From NCBI GenBank assembly GCA_017744935.1, contig JAGIAI010000032.1:41950-105949 (forward strand): DNA of 64,000 nt. Direction: 5' to 3'. This DNA comes from Variovorax sp. GTDB lineage: Bacteria > Pseudomonadota > Gammaproteobacteria > Burkholderiales > Burkholderiaceae_C. A program made the position numbers and the translations under genes. How positions within the stretch are numbered: the first letter of the stretch is position 1; each line of letters opens with the position of its first letter. Below, in pieces: positions 35,485 to 44,748 of this stretch. The notes under the pieces are model-generated. The model searched no databases, had not been told where the DNA came from, and saw only the letters and a list, made by a program, of their open reading frames with translations.

Positions 35485-36831
35485 TCAGAGCTTCTTGACC
35501 AGCACTTGGCTCTTGCGATCCCAGTTGTACTTTCGCTTGCGCGCCTCGGGCAGCCAGTCGGGGTTCACCTGCTGGAAGCCTCGCTTGAGGAACCAGTGCA
35601 TGGTGCGCGTGGTGAGCACGAAGATGCTGTCCAGCCCCTGCGCCTTGGCGCGGTGCTCGATGCGTTTCAGGATGCGTTCCCCGTCGCCCTGCGCCTGTGA
35701 TTGCGGCGACACCGTGAGTGCTGCCATCTCCGCGGTCTTGGCTTCGGGGTAGGGATAGAGCGCCGCGCAGCCGAAGATCACGCCATCGTGCTCGATCACG
35801 GTGTATTGGCCGATGTCGCGCTCGATCTCGGTGCGGCTGCGCTTCACCAGCGTGCCGTCGCGCTCGAAGGGCTCAATGAGCTGAATGATGCCGCCGATGT
35901 CGTCGGCCGTGGCTTCGCGAAGCGATTCGAGCTTCTCGTCGATCACCATGGTGCCGATGCCGTCGTGCACGTAGATCTCGAGCAGCAGCGAGCCGTCGAC
36001 GCTGAAAGGGATGATGTGGTTGCGTTCGACGCCCGCTTCGCATGCCTTCACGCAGTGCTGGAGGTAGAAGGCCGTGTCCGTCGGACGCTGGGCAGGCGCC
36101 AGGGAGCCGAGGAGCTTCTTCGCCGCATCGAGGGGAAGCTCGGTGTCGATCGGGTTGTCGTCACTGATCGGCTGGCTGGCATCCTGCGCAATGCCGGGAA
36201 TCTCGGTCAGGAAGATCAGCTTGTCCGCTTGAATGGAGATCGCCACGCTGGTCGCGACTTCTTCCATGGTGAGGTTGAACGCCTCGCCGGTGGGCGAAAA
36301 GCCGAAGGGCGACATCAGCACCATCGCGCCGAAGTCCAGCCCGCGGCGGATGCCAGCGGCATCCACCTTGCGCACCAGCCCCGAATGCTGGAAATCGATG
36401 CCATCGACCACGCCGACCGGCCTCGCGGTAATGAAATTGCCGGAAATCATGCGCACCGTGGAGCCGGCCATCGGCGTGTTCGGTAGGCCCTGGCTGAACG
36501 CGGCCTCGATCTCGTAGCGGAGCTGGCCGGCGGCCTCCTGGGCGCAGTCGAGCGCGACCTCGTCGGTGATGCGCATGCCGTGCGAGTACTTCGCCTCGTG
36601 GCCCTTGGCGCGGAGCTGCTCGTTCACCTGCGGCCGAAAGCCATGCACCAGCACGACCTTGACGCCCATGCTCTGGATAAGCGCGAGGTCCTGCGCGATG
36701 CTTTGCAGCTTGCCCGCCGCAATCGCCTCGCCGGCCAGGGCGACTACGAAAGTTTTGCCGCGATGCGTGTGGATGTAAGGCGCCACCGAGCGGAACCAGG
36801 GGACGAAGGTGAAATTGAAGACGGTGGACAT
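35485..36831 (-). CDS. argA: amino-acid N-acetyltransferase (N-acetylglutamate synthase)
   Basis: ArgA acetylates glutamate to begin arginine synthesis. The 448-residue protein starts MSTVFNFTFVPWFRSVAPYI and has an N-terminal amino-acid-kinase domain (VVLVHGFRPQVNEQL) that binds feedback arginine, and a C-terminal GNAT domain (SQAQGDGERILKRIEHRA). I chose the ATG at 36831; the open frame continues upstream into the divergent hrpA region. It is first in the minus-strand row leading to dapC. Confidence 0.95.
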   Translation of the reverse strand: MSTVFNFTFVPWFRSVAPYIHTHRGKTFVVALAGEAIAAGKLQSIAQDLALIQSMGVKVVLVHGFRPQVNEQLRAKGHEAKYSHGMRITDEVALDCAQEAAGQLRYEIEAAFSQGLPNTPMAGSTVRMISGNFITARPVGVVDGIDFQHSGLVRKVDAAGIRRGLDFGAMVLMSPFGFSPTGEAFNLTMEEVATSVAISIQADKLIFLTEIPGIAQDASQPISDDNPIDTELPLDAAKKLLGSLAPAQRPTDTAFYLQHCVKACEAGVERNHIIPFSVDGSLLLEIYVHDGIGTMVIDEKLESLREATADDIGGIIQLIEPFERDGTLVKRSRTEIERDIGQYTVIEHDGVIFGCAALYPYPEAKTAEMAALTVSPQSQAQGDGERILKRIEHRAKAQGLDSIFVLTTRTMHWFLKRGFQQVNPDWLPEARKRKYNWDRKSQVLVKKL

Positions 36832-36871
36832 TGGCGGGGGTAGGGGTCGAAGGAGGCCGGTCGCAAGATAA

Positions 36872-39800
36872 TTGCGGATTTTCCCCGAACTGCCCGCCTT
36901 GTCTTCGTCCCCACTTCGAATCGAGTTTCCAGAATCCCTGCCGGTGTCGGCCCGGCGCGACGAAATCATGGCCGCCATGGAGGCGCATCAGGTGGTCATC
37001 GTCTGCGGCGAGACGGGTTCGGGCAAGACCACGCAGTTGCCCAAGATCGCGCTGGCGCTCGGGCGCGGCAAGCTGAACGCGCCGCCCGGCAAGGGCCGGC
37101 TTATCGGCCACACGCAACCGCGGCGGATCGCGGCGTCGTCGGTCGCCAAGCGCATTGCCGAAGAGCTGAAGACGTCGCTGGGCGAGGTGGTCGGCTTCAA
37201 GGTCCGCTTCCAGGACCGCCTCTCGCGCGATGCTTCGGTCAAGCTGATGACGGACGGCATCCTGCTCGCCGAGACGCAGGCCGATCCGCTGCTCAAGGCC
37301 TACGACACGCTGATCATCGACGAGGCGCACGAACGTTCGCTCAACATCGACTTCCTGCTGGGGTACCTGAAGGAAATCCTGCCGCGCCGGCCAGACCTGA
37401 AGGTGATCGTCACTTCGGCGACGATCGATGCCGATCGCTTCGCGCAGCACTTCGCGTCGGTGAAGGGGTCGGCGCCGACGATCATGGTGTCCGGGCGCAC
37501 GTTTCCGGTCGAACAGCGCTACCGGCCTTTCGAGGAATCGCGCGACTACGACCTGAACGACGCCATCGCGGACGGCGTCGACGAGCTCTGGCGCGACCCG
37601 CACAACGCCGGCGACATTCTTGTCTTCCTCCCTGGCGAGCGCGAGATCCGCGAGGCGGCAGATCATCTGCGCAAGCACCTGAGCCACCAGCCCGTGATGC
37701 GCAGCGCCGAAGTGCTGCCGCTGTTTGCGCGGCTGTCGCAGGCCGAGCAGGACCGCATCTTCGACGGGCATACCGGCCGACGGATCGTGCTGGCCACCAA
37801 CGTTGCCGAAACCTCGCTGACCGTGCCGGGCATCCGCTATGTGATCGACGCCGGCACTGCGCGCGTGAAGCGCTATAGCTTCCGCAGCAAGGTCGAGCAA
37901 TTGCTGGTCGAGCCGATCAGCCAGGCCGCGGCCAACCAGCGCGCTGGTCGCTGCGGGCGGGTGGCGAACGGCATCTGCATCCGGCTCTACGACGAGAAGG
38001 ACTTCGAAGGCCGGCCGCGCTTCACCGACCCCGAAATCCTGCGTTCGTCGCTCGCTGGCGTCATCCTGCGGATGAAGTCGCTGCACTTGGGCGATGTCGA
38101 GCGATTTCCGTTTCTCGAAGCGCCGCAGCGGCGCGCGATCGCCGACGGCTATCAATTGCTCAACGAGCTTGGCGCGGTCGATGACGAGAACGAGCTCACC
38201 CCGACCGGCTTGGAGCTGTCGAAGCTGCCGCTCGATCCGCGCGTCGGTCGGATGATCCTGGAGGCGCGTTCGCGCGGTGCGCTCGAAGAGGTGCTGGTGA
38301 TCGCCAGCGCGCTGTCGGTGCAGGACGTGCGCGACCGCCCGCTGGAAGCGCAGCAGCAGGCAGACCAGGCCCACTCGAAGTTCGACGACGACCGAAGCGA
38401 GTTCAGCGGTTATCTGAGGCTGTGGAAGTGGATCCACGAGGGGCGCGGCGGCCACGGCGACACCCACAAGCTCAGCAACCGGCAGTACGAACAGTTGCTG
38501 CGCCAGAACTTCATCAACGTGCGCCGGGTGCGCGAGTGGCGCGACATCCACTCGCAGCTTCTGACCGTGGTGACGGAGCACAAATGGCGCATCAACACGC
38601 AGCCGGCGACTTACGACGCGCTGCATATGTCGATGCTGTCGGGCTTGCTGGGCAACATCGGCTGGAAGCTCGAGGACGACGAGGCGTATCTCGGAGCGCG
38701 CGGCATCAAGTTCTACCGGCACCCCGGTGCGCATCTGAAGAAGAAGCCCGGGCGGTGGATCGTCTGCGCGGAACTGGTCGAGACCACGCGCCTCTTCGGA
38801 CGCGGTATCGCCAACATCGAACCGCAGTGGCTCGAACAGGTTGGAGGGCATCTGCTGAAGAAGCAGCTGCTCGATCCGCACTGGGAAAAGAAGGGCGCGC
38901 AGGTCGCCGCGCTCGAACGCGCCACGCTCTACGGGCTGGTGGTGTACAGCGGGCGCCGCGTGGACTTCAGCCGGGTCGATCCGGCGGCGGCGCGAGAGAT
39001 ATTTGTTCGCGAGGCGCTCGTTGGCGGGCAGTGGGAGAGCAAGCTGCCGTTCCTCGCGGCCAACCGCAAGCTGGTGCGCGAGGTCGAAGCGCTGGAACAC
39101 AAGTCGCGCCGTCAGGACGTGCTGGTCGACGACGAGTTGATCTACGCCTTCTATGACGCCCAGGTGCCGGCGGATATCGCGAGCGGCCAGGGCTTCGAGA
39201 GCTGGTATCGCAATCAGTCGAAGGAAGCGCCCCGGCTGCTCTATCTGACGCGCGATGAGCTCATGCGCCATCAGGCGGCCGGCATCACGACGCAGGCGTT
39301 TCCGCCGACGCTGCGACTCGGCGGCGTCGATTGCGCGGCCACCTATCTGCACGAACCCGGCGATGCCAAGGACGGGCTCACCGTCACGGTGCCGCTATTC
39401 GTGCTGAACCAGGTCAGCGAGGAGCGCTGCGAGTGGCTAGTGACCGGCATGCTCAAGGACAAGATCCAGGCGCTCCTGAAGAGCCTGCCGCAGAAGCCGC
39501 GCGCGCGACTGGTGCCGCTGCCGGAAACCGCATCGCGCCTTGGCGAGGTGTTCGGCTCGCCCGAAATGTTCGGACACGGATCGCTGGCGGACGCACTGCT
39601 CAAGCGCGTGCGCGAGGAAACCAGCCTCGATGTGAAGCGCACGGATTTCAAGCTGGACATGCTGCCGCCGCACCTGTTCATGAACCTGCGGGTGGTGGAC
39701 GAGCACGGACGACAGCTCGGCATGGGTCGCAGCCTCGGGGCGTTGAAGGCAGAGCTCGGTGCGCAAGCCCGCGGAGCGTTCCAGGCGCTCGCGGGCCTCA

Positions 39801-40750
39801 ATGTGAAGAAGGCGCCGGAAGCGCAGGCCGCTGCGACGGGCAAGCAGCGTGACGAACGACCCGCAAAGGCGGCGGAAGCGCCGGCGGCTGCCGCGCCCGC
39901 AGGTCAGCGCTACACCGCGTGGACATTCGGCGAGTTGCCGGAGCTGATGGAAGTGCGGCGTGGCTCGCAGTCGCTGATCGGCTTCCCGGCGCTGGTCGAC
40001 GGCGGCGATGCCGTCACCATCGAAGTCTTCGACGAGCCCGCCGTCGCCGCGGCCAAGCATCGGATCGGCCTGCGGCGGCTCTTCGCCCTGCAGATCAGGG
40101 ACGCCCTCAAGTACCTCGAGAAGAACATCCCCGACCTGCAGAAGATGGCCGTGGCCTTCATGCCGCTCGGCACGCTGGAGGAATTGCGCGCGCAGATCGT
40201 CGATGTCGCGCTCGACCGCGCTTTCCTGCAAGACCCGTTGCCAACCGACGAGGGCGGGTTCAAGCGCCGGGTGGAAGAAGGGCGCGGCCGGCTGACACTG
40301 ATCGCGAACGAGGTTGCGCGCCTTGCCGGTGTGATCCTCGCGGAGTACGCCGTGGCGGCACGCAAGATCAAGGACACCAAGATCCAGCCGACGGCCACGG
40401 GCGATGCGCTGCAGCAGTTGCAGCGGCTCGTCGGCAAGCGCTTTCTGGTCGACACACCCTGGCCGCGTCTTCAGCATTTCGCGCGGTATCTCAAGGCGAT
40501 CACGCTTCGCCTCGACAAGCTCCGTGCCGACCCCGACCGTGATGCCCAGCGGCTCGCCGAGCTTCGCCCGCAGGAGCAGCGCTACTGGCGCTTGCTCGCG
40601 GAGCGCAAGGGGGCTGTCGATGAGCGGATGGGTGAATTCCGCTGGCTTCTGGAAGAGTTGCGGGTGAGCTTCTTCGCGCAGGAGTTGCGAACGCCGCAAC
40701 CCGTGAGCTTGAAGCGGCTAGACAAGCTCTGGGTACAGCTAGAGAGTTGA
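36872..40750 (+). CDS. hrpA: ATP-dependent RNA helicase HrpA
   Basis: This 1292-residue DEAH-box helicase has Walker A GETGSGKTTQ, the DEAH box in IIDEAHERSLNID, SAT in VTSATIDADRF, and QRAGRCGR. A HA2/OB-fold region follows, then a long C-terminal DUF3418-like part broken by a low-complexity Ala/Lys/Glu linker near residue 990. E. coli HrpA resolves collided ribosomes. The start is probably the TTG at 36872, with AAGGAGG at 36850-36856; no ATG precedes the helicase core in frame until codon 31. It diverges from argA with 40 bp between. Confidence 0.93.
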   Translation: MRIFPELPALSSSPLRIEFPESLPVSARRDEIMAAMEAHQVVIVCGETGSGKTTQLPKIALALGRGKLNAPPGKGRLIGHTQPRRIAASSVAKRIAEELKTSLGEVVGFKVRFQDRLSRDASVKLMTDGILLAETQADPLLKAYDTLIIDEAHERSLNIDFLLGYLKEILPRRPDLKVIVTSATIDADRFAQHFASVKGSAPTIMVSGRTFPVEQRYRPFEESRDYDLNDAIADGVDELWRDPHNAGDILVFLPGEREIREAADHLRKHLSHQPVMRSAEVLPLFARLSQAEQDRIFDGHTGRRIVLATNVAETSLTVPGIRYVIDAGTARVKRYSFRSKVEQLLVEPISQAAANQRAGRCGRVANGICIRLYDEKDFEGRPRFTDPEILRSSLAGVILRMKSLHLGDVERFPFLEAPQRRAIADGYQLLNELGAVDDENELTPTGLELSKLPLDPRVGRMILEARSRGALEEVLVIASALSVQDVRDRPLEAQQQADQAHSKFDDDRSEFSGYLRLWKWIHEGRGGHGDTHKLSNRQYEQLLRQNFINVRRVREWRDIHSQLLTVVTEHKWRINTQPATYDALHMSMLSGLLGNIGWKLEDDEAYLGARGIKFYRHPGAHLKKKPGRWIVCAELVETTRLFGRGIANIEPQWLEQVGGHLLKKQLLDPHWEKKGAQVAALERATLYGLVVYSGRRVDFSRVDPAAAREIFVREALVGGQWESKLPFLAANRKLVREVEALEHKSRRQDVLVDDELIYAFYDAQVPADIASGQGFESWYRNQSKEAPRLLYLTRDELMRHQAAGITTQAFPPTLRLGGVDCAATYLHEPGDAKDGLTVTVPLFVLNQVSEERCEWLVTGMLKDKIQALLKSLPQKPRARLVPLPETASRLGEVFGSPEMFGHGSLADALLKRVREETSLDVKRTDFKLDMLPPHLFMNLRVVDEHGRQLGMGRSLGALKAELGAQARGAFQALAGLNVKKAPEAQAAATGKQRDERPAKAAEAPAAAAPAGQRYTAWTFGELPELMEVRRGSQSLIGFPALVDGGDAVTIEVFDEPAVAAAKHRIGLRRLFALQIRDALKYLEKNIPDLQKMAVAFMPLGTLEELRAQIVDVALDRAFLQDPLPTDEGGFKRRVEEGRGRLTLIANEVARLAGVILAEYAVAARKIKDTKIQPTATGDALQQLQRLVGKRFLVDTPWPRLQHFARYLKAITLRLDKLRADPDRDAQRLAELRPQEQRYWRLLAERKGAVDERMGEFRWLLEELRVSFFAQELRTPQPVSLKRLDKLWVQLES

Positions 40751-40768
40751 GCGGCTTTGGTGCGCATG

Positions 40769-40794
40769 AAAAAGCCCGCCGGAGCGGGCAGTTC
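40769..40794 (-). terminator. intrinsic terminator for the DUF3309 gene
   Basis: GCCCGC (40774-40779), loop CGGA, GCGGGC (40784-40789). On the minus strand it is followed by a TTTTTC run. It lies between convergent hrpA and the small gene and may serve both. Confidence 0.75.
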
Positions 40795-40819
40795 GCATGT
40801 CATGCGAAGGAAGCGGGCG

Positions 40820-40978
40820 CTATATCCGCCCCATGAGGAGCAGCACGACCACGACCACGAGCACCAAGCCCAGGCCGCCGCTCGGACCGTATCCCCAGCT
40901 GTTGCTGTAGCCCCAGGTCGGCAGCGCGCCGATGAGTAGCAGGACCAGGACGATCAGCAGAATCAACGAAAGTGACAT
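40820..40978 (-). CDS. DUF3309 family small membrane protein
   Basis: This 52-residue protein, MSLSLILLIVLVLLLIGALP then WGYGPSGGLG and LVLLLMGRI, is a textbook DUF3309 sequence with two hydrophobic helices joined by an aromatic/Gly loop. AAGGAG lies before the ATG at 40978. Function is unknown; members are often single-gene units, as here, ending at a terminator. Confidence 0.9.
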   Translation of the reverse strand: MSLSLILLIVLVLLLIGALPTWGYSNSWGYGPSGGLGLVLVVVVVLLLMGRI

Positions 40979-41088
40979 GGACTTCTCCTTGGGCGGAATC
41001 AACCGAGGAGTCCATGGTCGAGGCAGGGCGTCGAATCCATCGCCGGAAGGCACCCCCTCCGGCGGTCAGGACTCTCCTACCGTCTTTG

Positions 41089-42261
41089 TCAGAGCCGGGC
41101 CAGCCGTTCGAGGGCGTTGTGGAGCGTTTCGTCCTTCTTGGCGAAGCAGAAGCGCACCACTCGCTGGTCGAAGCCGTCCCCGTAGAAGGCCGACAACGGA
41201 ATCGCAGCCACGCCGATTTCACTCGTGAGCCATTGGCAGAAATCGGATTCGTTGAGGTCGCTGACCTCGCTGATGTCGACGCATTGGAAATAGGTGCCCG
41301 CGCTAGGCAGCAGCTTGAGCCGCGTCTTCGAGAGTCCTTCGGCGAAGAGGTCGCGCTTGCGCTGGTAGAAGGCCGGGAGATCGAGATAGGGCGCCGGGTT
41401 GGCCATGAAGTTCGCCAGCGCATGCTGCATCGGCGTGTTCACCGTGAACACGTTGAACTGATGGACCTTGCGGAATTCCGCGGTCAGCGGCGCCGGCGCG
41501 GCAACGTAGCCCACCTTCCAGCCGGTGACGTGGTAGGTCTTGCCAAAGCTGCTCACGATGAAGGTGCGCGCTGCCAGGCCCGGAAAGCGTGCGGCGCTTT
41601 CGTGCTTTGCACCGGCATAGACCATGTGCTCGTAGACCTCGTCGCTGATAACCAGCACGTCGGTCGGCGCGAGGAGTTCCTCGAGGCAGCGCATCTCGGC
41701 TTCGGTCCAGACGGTGGCGCTCGGGTTGTGCGGCGTGTTGATGATGATCGCGCGGGTGCGGGGCGTGAGCGCCGCGGCGATCTTGTCGAAGTCAGGCCGA
41801 AACGTGCCCGGCGTGAGTGGCACGCGGATCACCTTGCCACCCGCGAGATCGATGTTGGGGACGTAGCTGTCGTAGCAGGGCTCCAGCACGATCACTTCGT
41901 CGCCCGGACGGACTACCGCAAGGATGGCGGTGATGATGGCTTGCGTCGCGCCTGCCGTGATGGTGATCTCGCTCTGCGGGTCGTAGCTGTGGCCGTACAG
42001 CGCGGAGATCTTCGATGCGATCGCCTGCCGCAGCGGAAGGATCCCGGGCATCGGCGGGTACTGGTTGTGGCCGGCAGCCATGGCGTCGGTCACCGCCTGC
42101 AGCAGCTTCGGATCACAGCCGAAATCGGGGAATCCTTGCCCGAGATTCACCGCGTTCTTCTCGACGGCCAGCGCCGACATGACGGTGAAGATGGTGGTGC
42201 CCACGGCGGGCAGCTTGGTCTGGACTTCAGGGGTGCGTGCGGTCACGGTGGAGGTACTCAC
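41089..42261 (-). CDS. PLP-dependent aminotransferase, methionine aminotransferase-like (YbdL)
   Basis: This 390-residue fold-type I aminotransferase has NLGQGFPDFGCDP near the N-terminus, NTPHNPSATVW, ISDEVYEHMVY and the PLP lysine in SSFGKTYHVTGWK. The pattern matches the YbdL/kynurenine-aminotransferase branch, which uses methionine and aromatic amino acids. The start is GTG at 42261, overlapping the stop of the upstream CysB-type regulator (GTGA). The link to a sulphur regulator supports a methionine or sulphur role. Confidence 0.85.
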   Translation of the reverse strand: MSTSTVTARTPEVQTKLPAVGTTIFTVMSALAVEKNAVNLGQGFPDFGCDPKLLQAVTDAMAAGHNQYPPMPGILPLRQAIASKISALYGHSYDPQSEITITAGATQAIITAILAVVRPGDEVIVLEPCYDSYVPNIDLAGGKVIRVPLTPGTFRPDFDKIAAALTPRTRAIIINTPHNPSATVWTEAEMRCLEELLAPTDVLVISDEVYEHMVYAGAKHESAARFPGLAARTFIVSSFGKTYHVTGWKVGYVAAPAPLTAEFRKVHQFNVFTVNTPMQHALANFMANPAPYLDLPAFYQRKRDLFAEGLSKTRLKLLPSAGTYFQCVDISEVSDLNESDFCQWLTSEIGVAAIPLSAFYGDGFDQRVVRFCFAKKDETLHNALERLARL

Positions 42262-43199
42262 AGGTCGTAGTCTTGATGCTGGCCGCTCAAAGCCTTGGCA
42301 ATCAGGTTGCGATCGAGCCGGTCTGAAAGGAGTTCGGCGAACTTGAAGACGAAGTTGCGAAGGTAGGCGCTGCGCTTGAACGCGACGCGCGCGATGTTGA
42401 CGCCGAAGATGTGGCCCATCGGACGCACCACGAGGTCGCTGTTCGATTCGTCGCGCACCGCCATCTCGGCGACGATCCCCACGCCGAGCCCGAGCCGGAC
42501 GTAGGTCTTGATGACGTCGGAGTCGATCGCCTCGAGCGCGATGCGCGGCGTCAGCTTCTTGTGTGCAAAGGCGTGGTCGATGCGCGTGCGGCCGGTAAAC
42601 GACGGGTGGTAGGTGATGATCGGCTCGCTGACGAGGTCCTCGAGCGTGATGCGTTCCTTTGCGGCCAGCGGGTGGTCCTTGGGCAGTACCAGCACGTGCT
42701 GCCACTCGTAGCAGGGCATGGTCACGAGGTCGGCGTAGTCCGAGAGCGATTCGGTGGCGATTCCGATCTCGGCGATCTCGTCGATCACCATCCGCGCCAC
42801 CTGGTCCGGCGAGCCCTGGTGCAGGCTCACGTTGACCTTGGGGTACGCCTCGCGCAGTTTGGCGACGGGCACCGGCAGCACGTAGCGCGCCTGGGTGTGG
42901 GTCGTGGCGATCGAGAGGGTGCCGCTGTCCTGGGCGCTGAACTGTTCGCCGATCCGCTTGAGATTGCCGACCTCGCGCATGATCAGCTCGATGCTCGCCA
43001 GCACGTGTTGACCAGGTTCGGTCACGCGTTTGAGCCGCTTGCCGTGCCGCGCGAAGATTTCCACGCCCAGTTCTTCTTCGAGTTCGATGATGGCCTTGGA
43101 CACACCCGGCTGCGAGGTGTGCAGCGCCTTGGCCGCTTCCGTCAGGTTGAGGTTGCGCCTCACGGCCTCTTGCACGAACTTGAACTGGTGAAGATTCAT
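42258..43199 (-). CDS. cysB: LysR-type regulator, CysB/Cbl family
   Basis: This 313-residue regulator has an N-terminal winged helix (MNLHQFKFVQEAVRRNLNLT then EAAKALHTSQPGVSKAI) and a CysB-like effector domain. The start MNLHQFKFVQEA is nearly diagnostic for CysB and Cbl, which activate sulphate and sulphonate assimilation when N-acetylserine or adenosine phosphosulphate signals change. It is coupled to the downstream aminotransferase and lies 63 bp from the chelatase-like gene. CysB versus Cbl cannot be settled from sequence alone. Confidence 0.88.
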   Translation of the reverse strand: MNLHQFKFVQEAVRRNLNLTEAAKALHTSQPGVSKAIIELEEELGVEIFARHGKRLKRVTEPGQHVLASIELIMREVGNLKRIGEQFSAQDSGTLSIATTHTQARYVLPVPVAKLREAYPKVNVSLHQGSPDQVARMVIDEIAEIGIATESLSDYADLVTMPCYEWQHVLVLPKDHPLAAKERITLEDLVSEPIITYHPSFTGRTRIDHAFAHKKLTPRIALEAIDSDVIKTYVRLGLGVGIVAEMAVRDESNSDLVVRPMGHIFGVNIARVAFKRSAYLRNFVFKFAELLSDRLDRNLIAKALSGQHQDYDL

Positions 43200-43262
43200 A
43201 ACAAATTCCGTCTTATTCGGGAATTCATTATGCCTTCGGAATCTATGAAAATCACCGGGGTT

Positions 43263-43631
43263 TCAGGATTCGAGCGCCTTTCGCGCCAGCAGCTCGATGA
43301 CCTCGGGCTCCTCGCCAACCGCACCCGCCAGAGTGAATTCCACCGAAGGGTGCCGTGCTCGCAGGTCATCGAGAAGAAGAGGGAGGTCTTCGCGTACATG
43401 CCTTCCCATCCCAAGGAAAAGCGGCAGCACCCGGATGGCGCAGGCGCCTTGAAGGATCAAGGCTTCCGCCGCACCGCGCAGGTCTGGCTGAACCAGCTCG
43501 AGGTACGCGCACGAGACCCTGGCTTGCGGATCCAGCTCGGCGACCCGTCGCGCCACAGCCTCCACCGGCCCGCGCCACCGCTCATCGCGCGAGCCGTGCG
43601 CAAACAGGACGATGCCGCGAATCGGTCCCAT
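43263..43631 (-). CDS. sirohydrochlorin chelatase-like protein (CbiX/SirB)
   Basis: This 122-residue short-form chelatase has ILFAHGSRD-type VLFAHGSRDERWRGP with the metal histidine, and RVLPLFLGMGRHVREDLP with the second histidine. CbiX-short proteins put cobalt or iron into sirohydrochlorin for cobalamin or siroheme. Upstream of a CysB-type regulator, siroheme for sulphite reductase is the likelier use; this is inference. It is 10 bp from lptG, same strand. Confidence 0.85.
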   Translation of the reverse strand: MGPIRGIVLFAHGSRDERWRGPVEAVARRVAELDPQARVSCAYLELVQPDLRGAAEALILQGACAIRVLPLFLGMGRHVREDLPLLLDDLRARHPSVEFTLAGAVGEEPEVIELLARKALES

Positions 43632-43641
43632 GGCAACGACC

Positions 43642-44748
43642 CTAGCGTCTCAGCACCAGCCAGGTGAAGGCACCCAGCGACATCACCGAATAGATCAGCC
43701 CTGGCGCGGCCGCGGTGATCCACGGCAACCAGTTGCCGAGATTGCCGAGATAACCGAACACGTTGTTCAACAGGAAGAAGCTGATGCCGATCATCACGCC
43801 CACGAAAACATAGGTCGTGATGCCCGACTGCCGGAAGTGCAGGTAGGCGAACGGCAACGCCAGCACGACCATCACGAGGCATGACAGCGGGTAGAACACC
43901 TTGCGCCAGAACTCGATCTCGTAGCGCTGTGCCGTCTGCCCGTTGGCTTCGAGATGGCGGATGTAGTCGAACAGGTCCAGCGTGCGCATGCGATCGGGGC
44001 GCAGAAGCGCGACCGACACCATCTCGGACGTCAGGGAGGTCGGCCATTCGACCATCGGGATCTTGGTTGTGACGATGCGCGCGTTGCCTGGGCCGCGCGT
44101 CTCGTATTCCTCCTTGCTGACATCGATGAGCGTCCAGTGCCCGTCGTTGGCGCGCGCCGAAGCGGCGGTCGTCTGCGAAACAAGGAAGCCCTTGTTGTCG
44201 AATTCGATGATGCGCGGTTCTTTCAAGCCGCCATCGCGGCTCATGGTGGCCACATTGACCGCATAGGAGGTGTCGCCCTGGCGCTCCTTGAGCCACGCAC
44301 CGGTGTTGCCGACCAGCGAGTAGACGTTCTGATAGCGCACCTTGAGCAATTGCGCGGTGCGGTCACTCACGGGAGCGATGTAGTCGCCGATCGCGAAGGT
44401 CAGCACGACGAAGCCGAGCCCGAGAATGAGCAACGCGCGAAGCGCGCGCCATGGCCCGAGGCCGCTTGTTCGCAGGATCGTGAATTCGGAACTCTGCGCG
44501 AGGCGCGCCATGACGAAGATGGTTCCGATCAGCACGGCGATGGGCAGCAACTCGTAGAGGTGGCTGGGAATCAGCAGGGTCACATAGAGCAGGGCCTGTC
44601 CAGCGCCGTAGCCGAGCGACTCGGGGCGACCGATCGATTGCAGTTCATCGACGAAGTCGAAGAAGAAGAACAGGCTCAGGAAGCCGAGCGCGACGAAGGC
44701 GACCGCCTTCGCCACCTCCACGTAGATGAGGCGACGAATCGTTTTCAC
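43642..44748 (-). CDS. lptG: LPS export ABC transporter permease LptG
   Basis: LptG and LptF form the membrane part of the Lpt machine that extracts LPS from the inner membrane. The 368-residue protein starts with GTG at 44748 (MKTIRRLIYVEVAKAVAFVA), has six predicted membrane helices, and a central periplasmic beta-jellyroll between helices 3 and 4. Its start overlaps the lptF stop (GTGA). Open frame upstream of 44748 lies inside lptF. Confidence 0.93.
   Translation of the reverse strand: MKTIRRLIYVEVAKAVAFVALGFLSLFFFFDFVDELQSIGRPESLGYGAGQALLYVTLLIPSHLYELLPIAVLIGTIFVMARLAQSSEFTILRTSGLGPWRALRALLILGLGFVVLTFAIGDYIAPVSDRTAQLLKVRYQNVYSLVGNTGAWLKERQGDTSYAVNVATMSRDGGLKEPRIIEFDNKGFLVSQTTAASARANDGHWTLIDVSKEEYETRGPGNARIVTTKIPMVEWPTSLTSEMVSVALLRPDRMRTLDLFDYIRHLEANGQTAQRYEIEFWRKVFYPLSCLVMVVLALPFAYLHFRQSGITTYVFVGVMIGISFFLLNNVFGYLGNLGNWLPWITAAAPGLIYSVMSLGAFTWLVLRR

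Noticed and set aside
36161..39352. Very long open frame on the minus strand opposite hrpA and argA
   Set aside because: It covers the well-supported HrpA and ArgA coding sequences in an antisense frame. Its product is Arg/His/Leu-rich with no motif. High GC produces such shadows.
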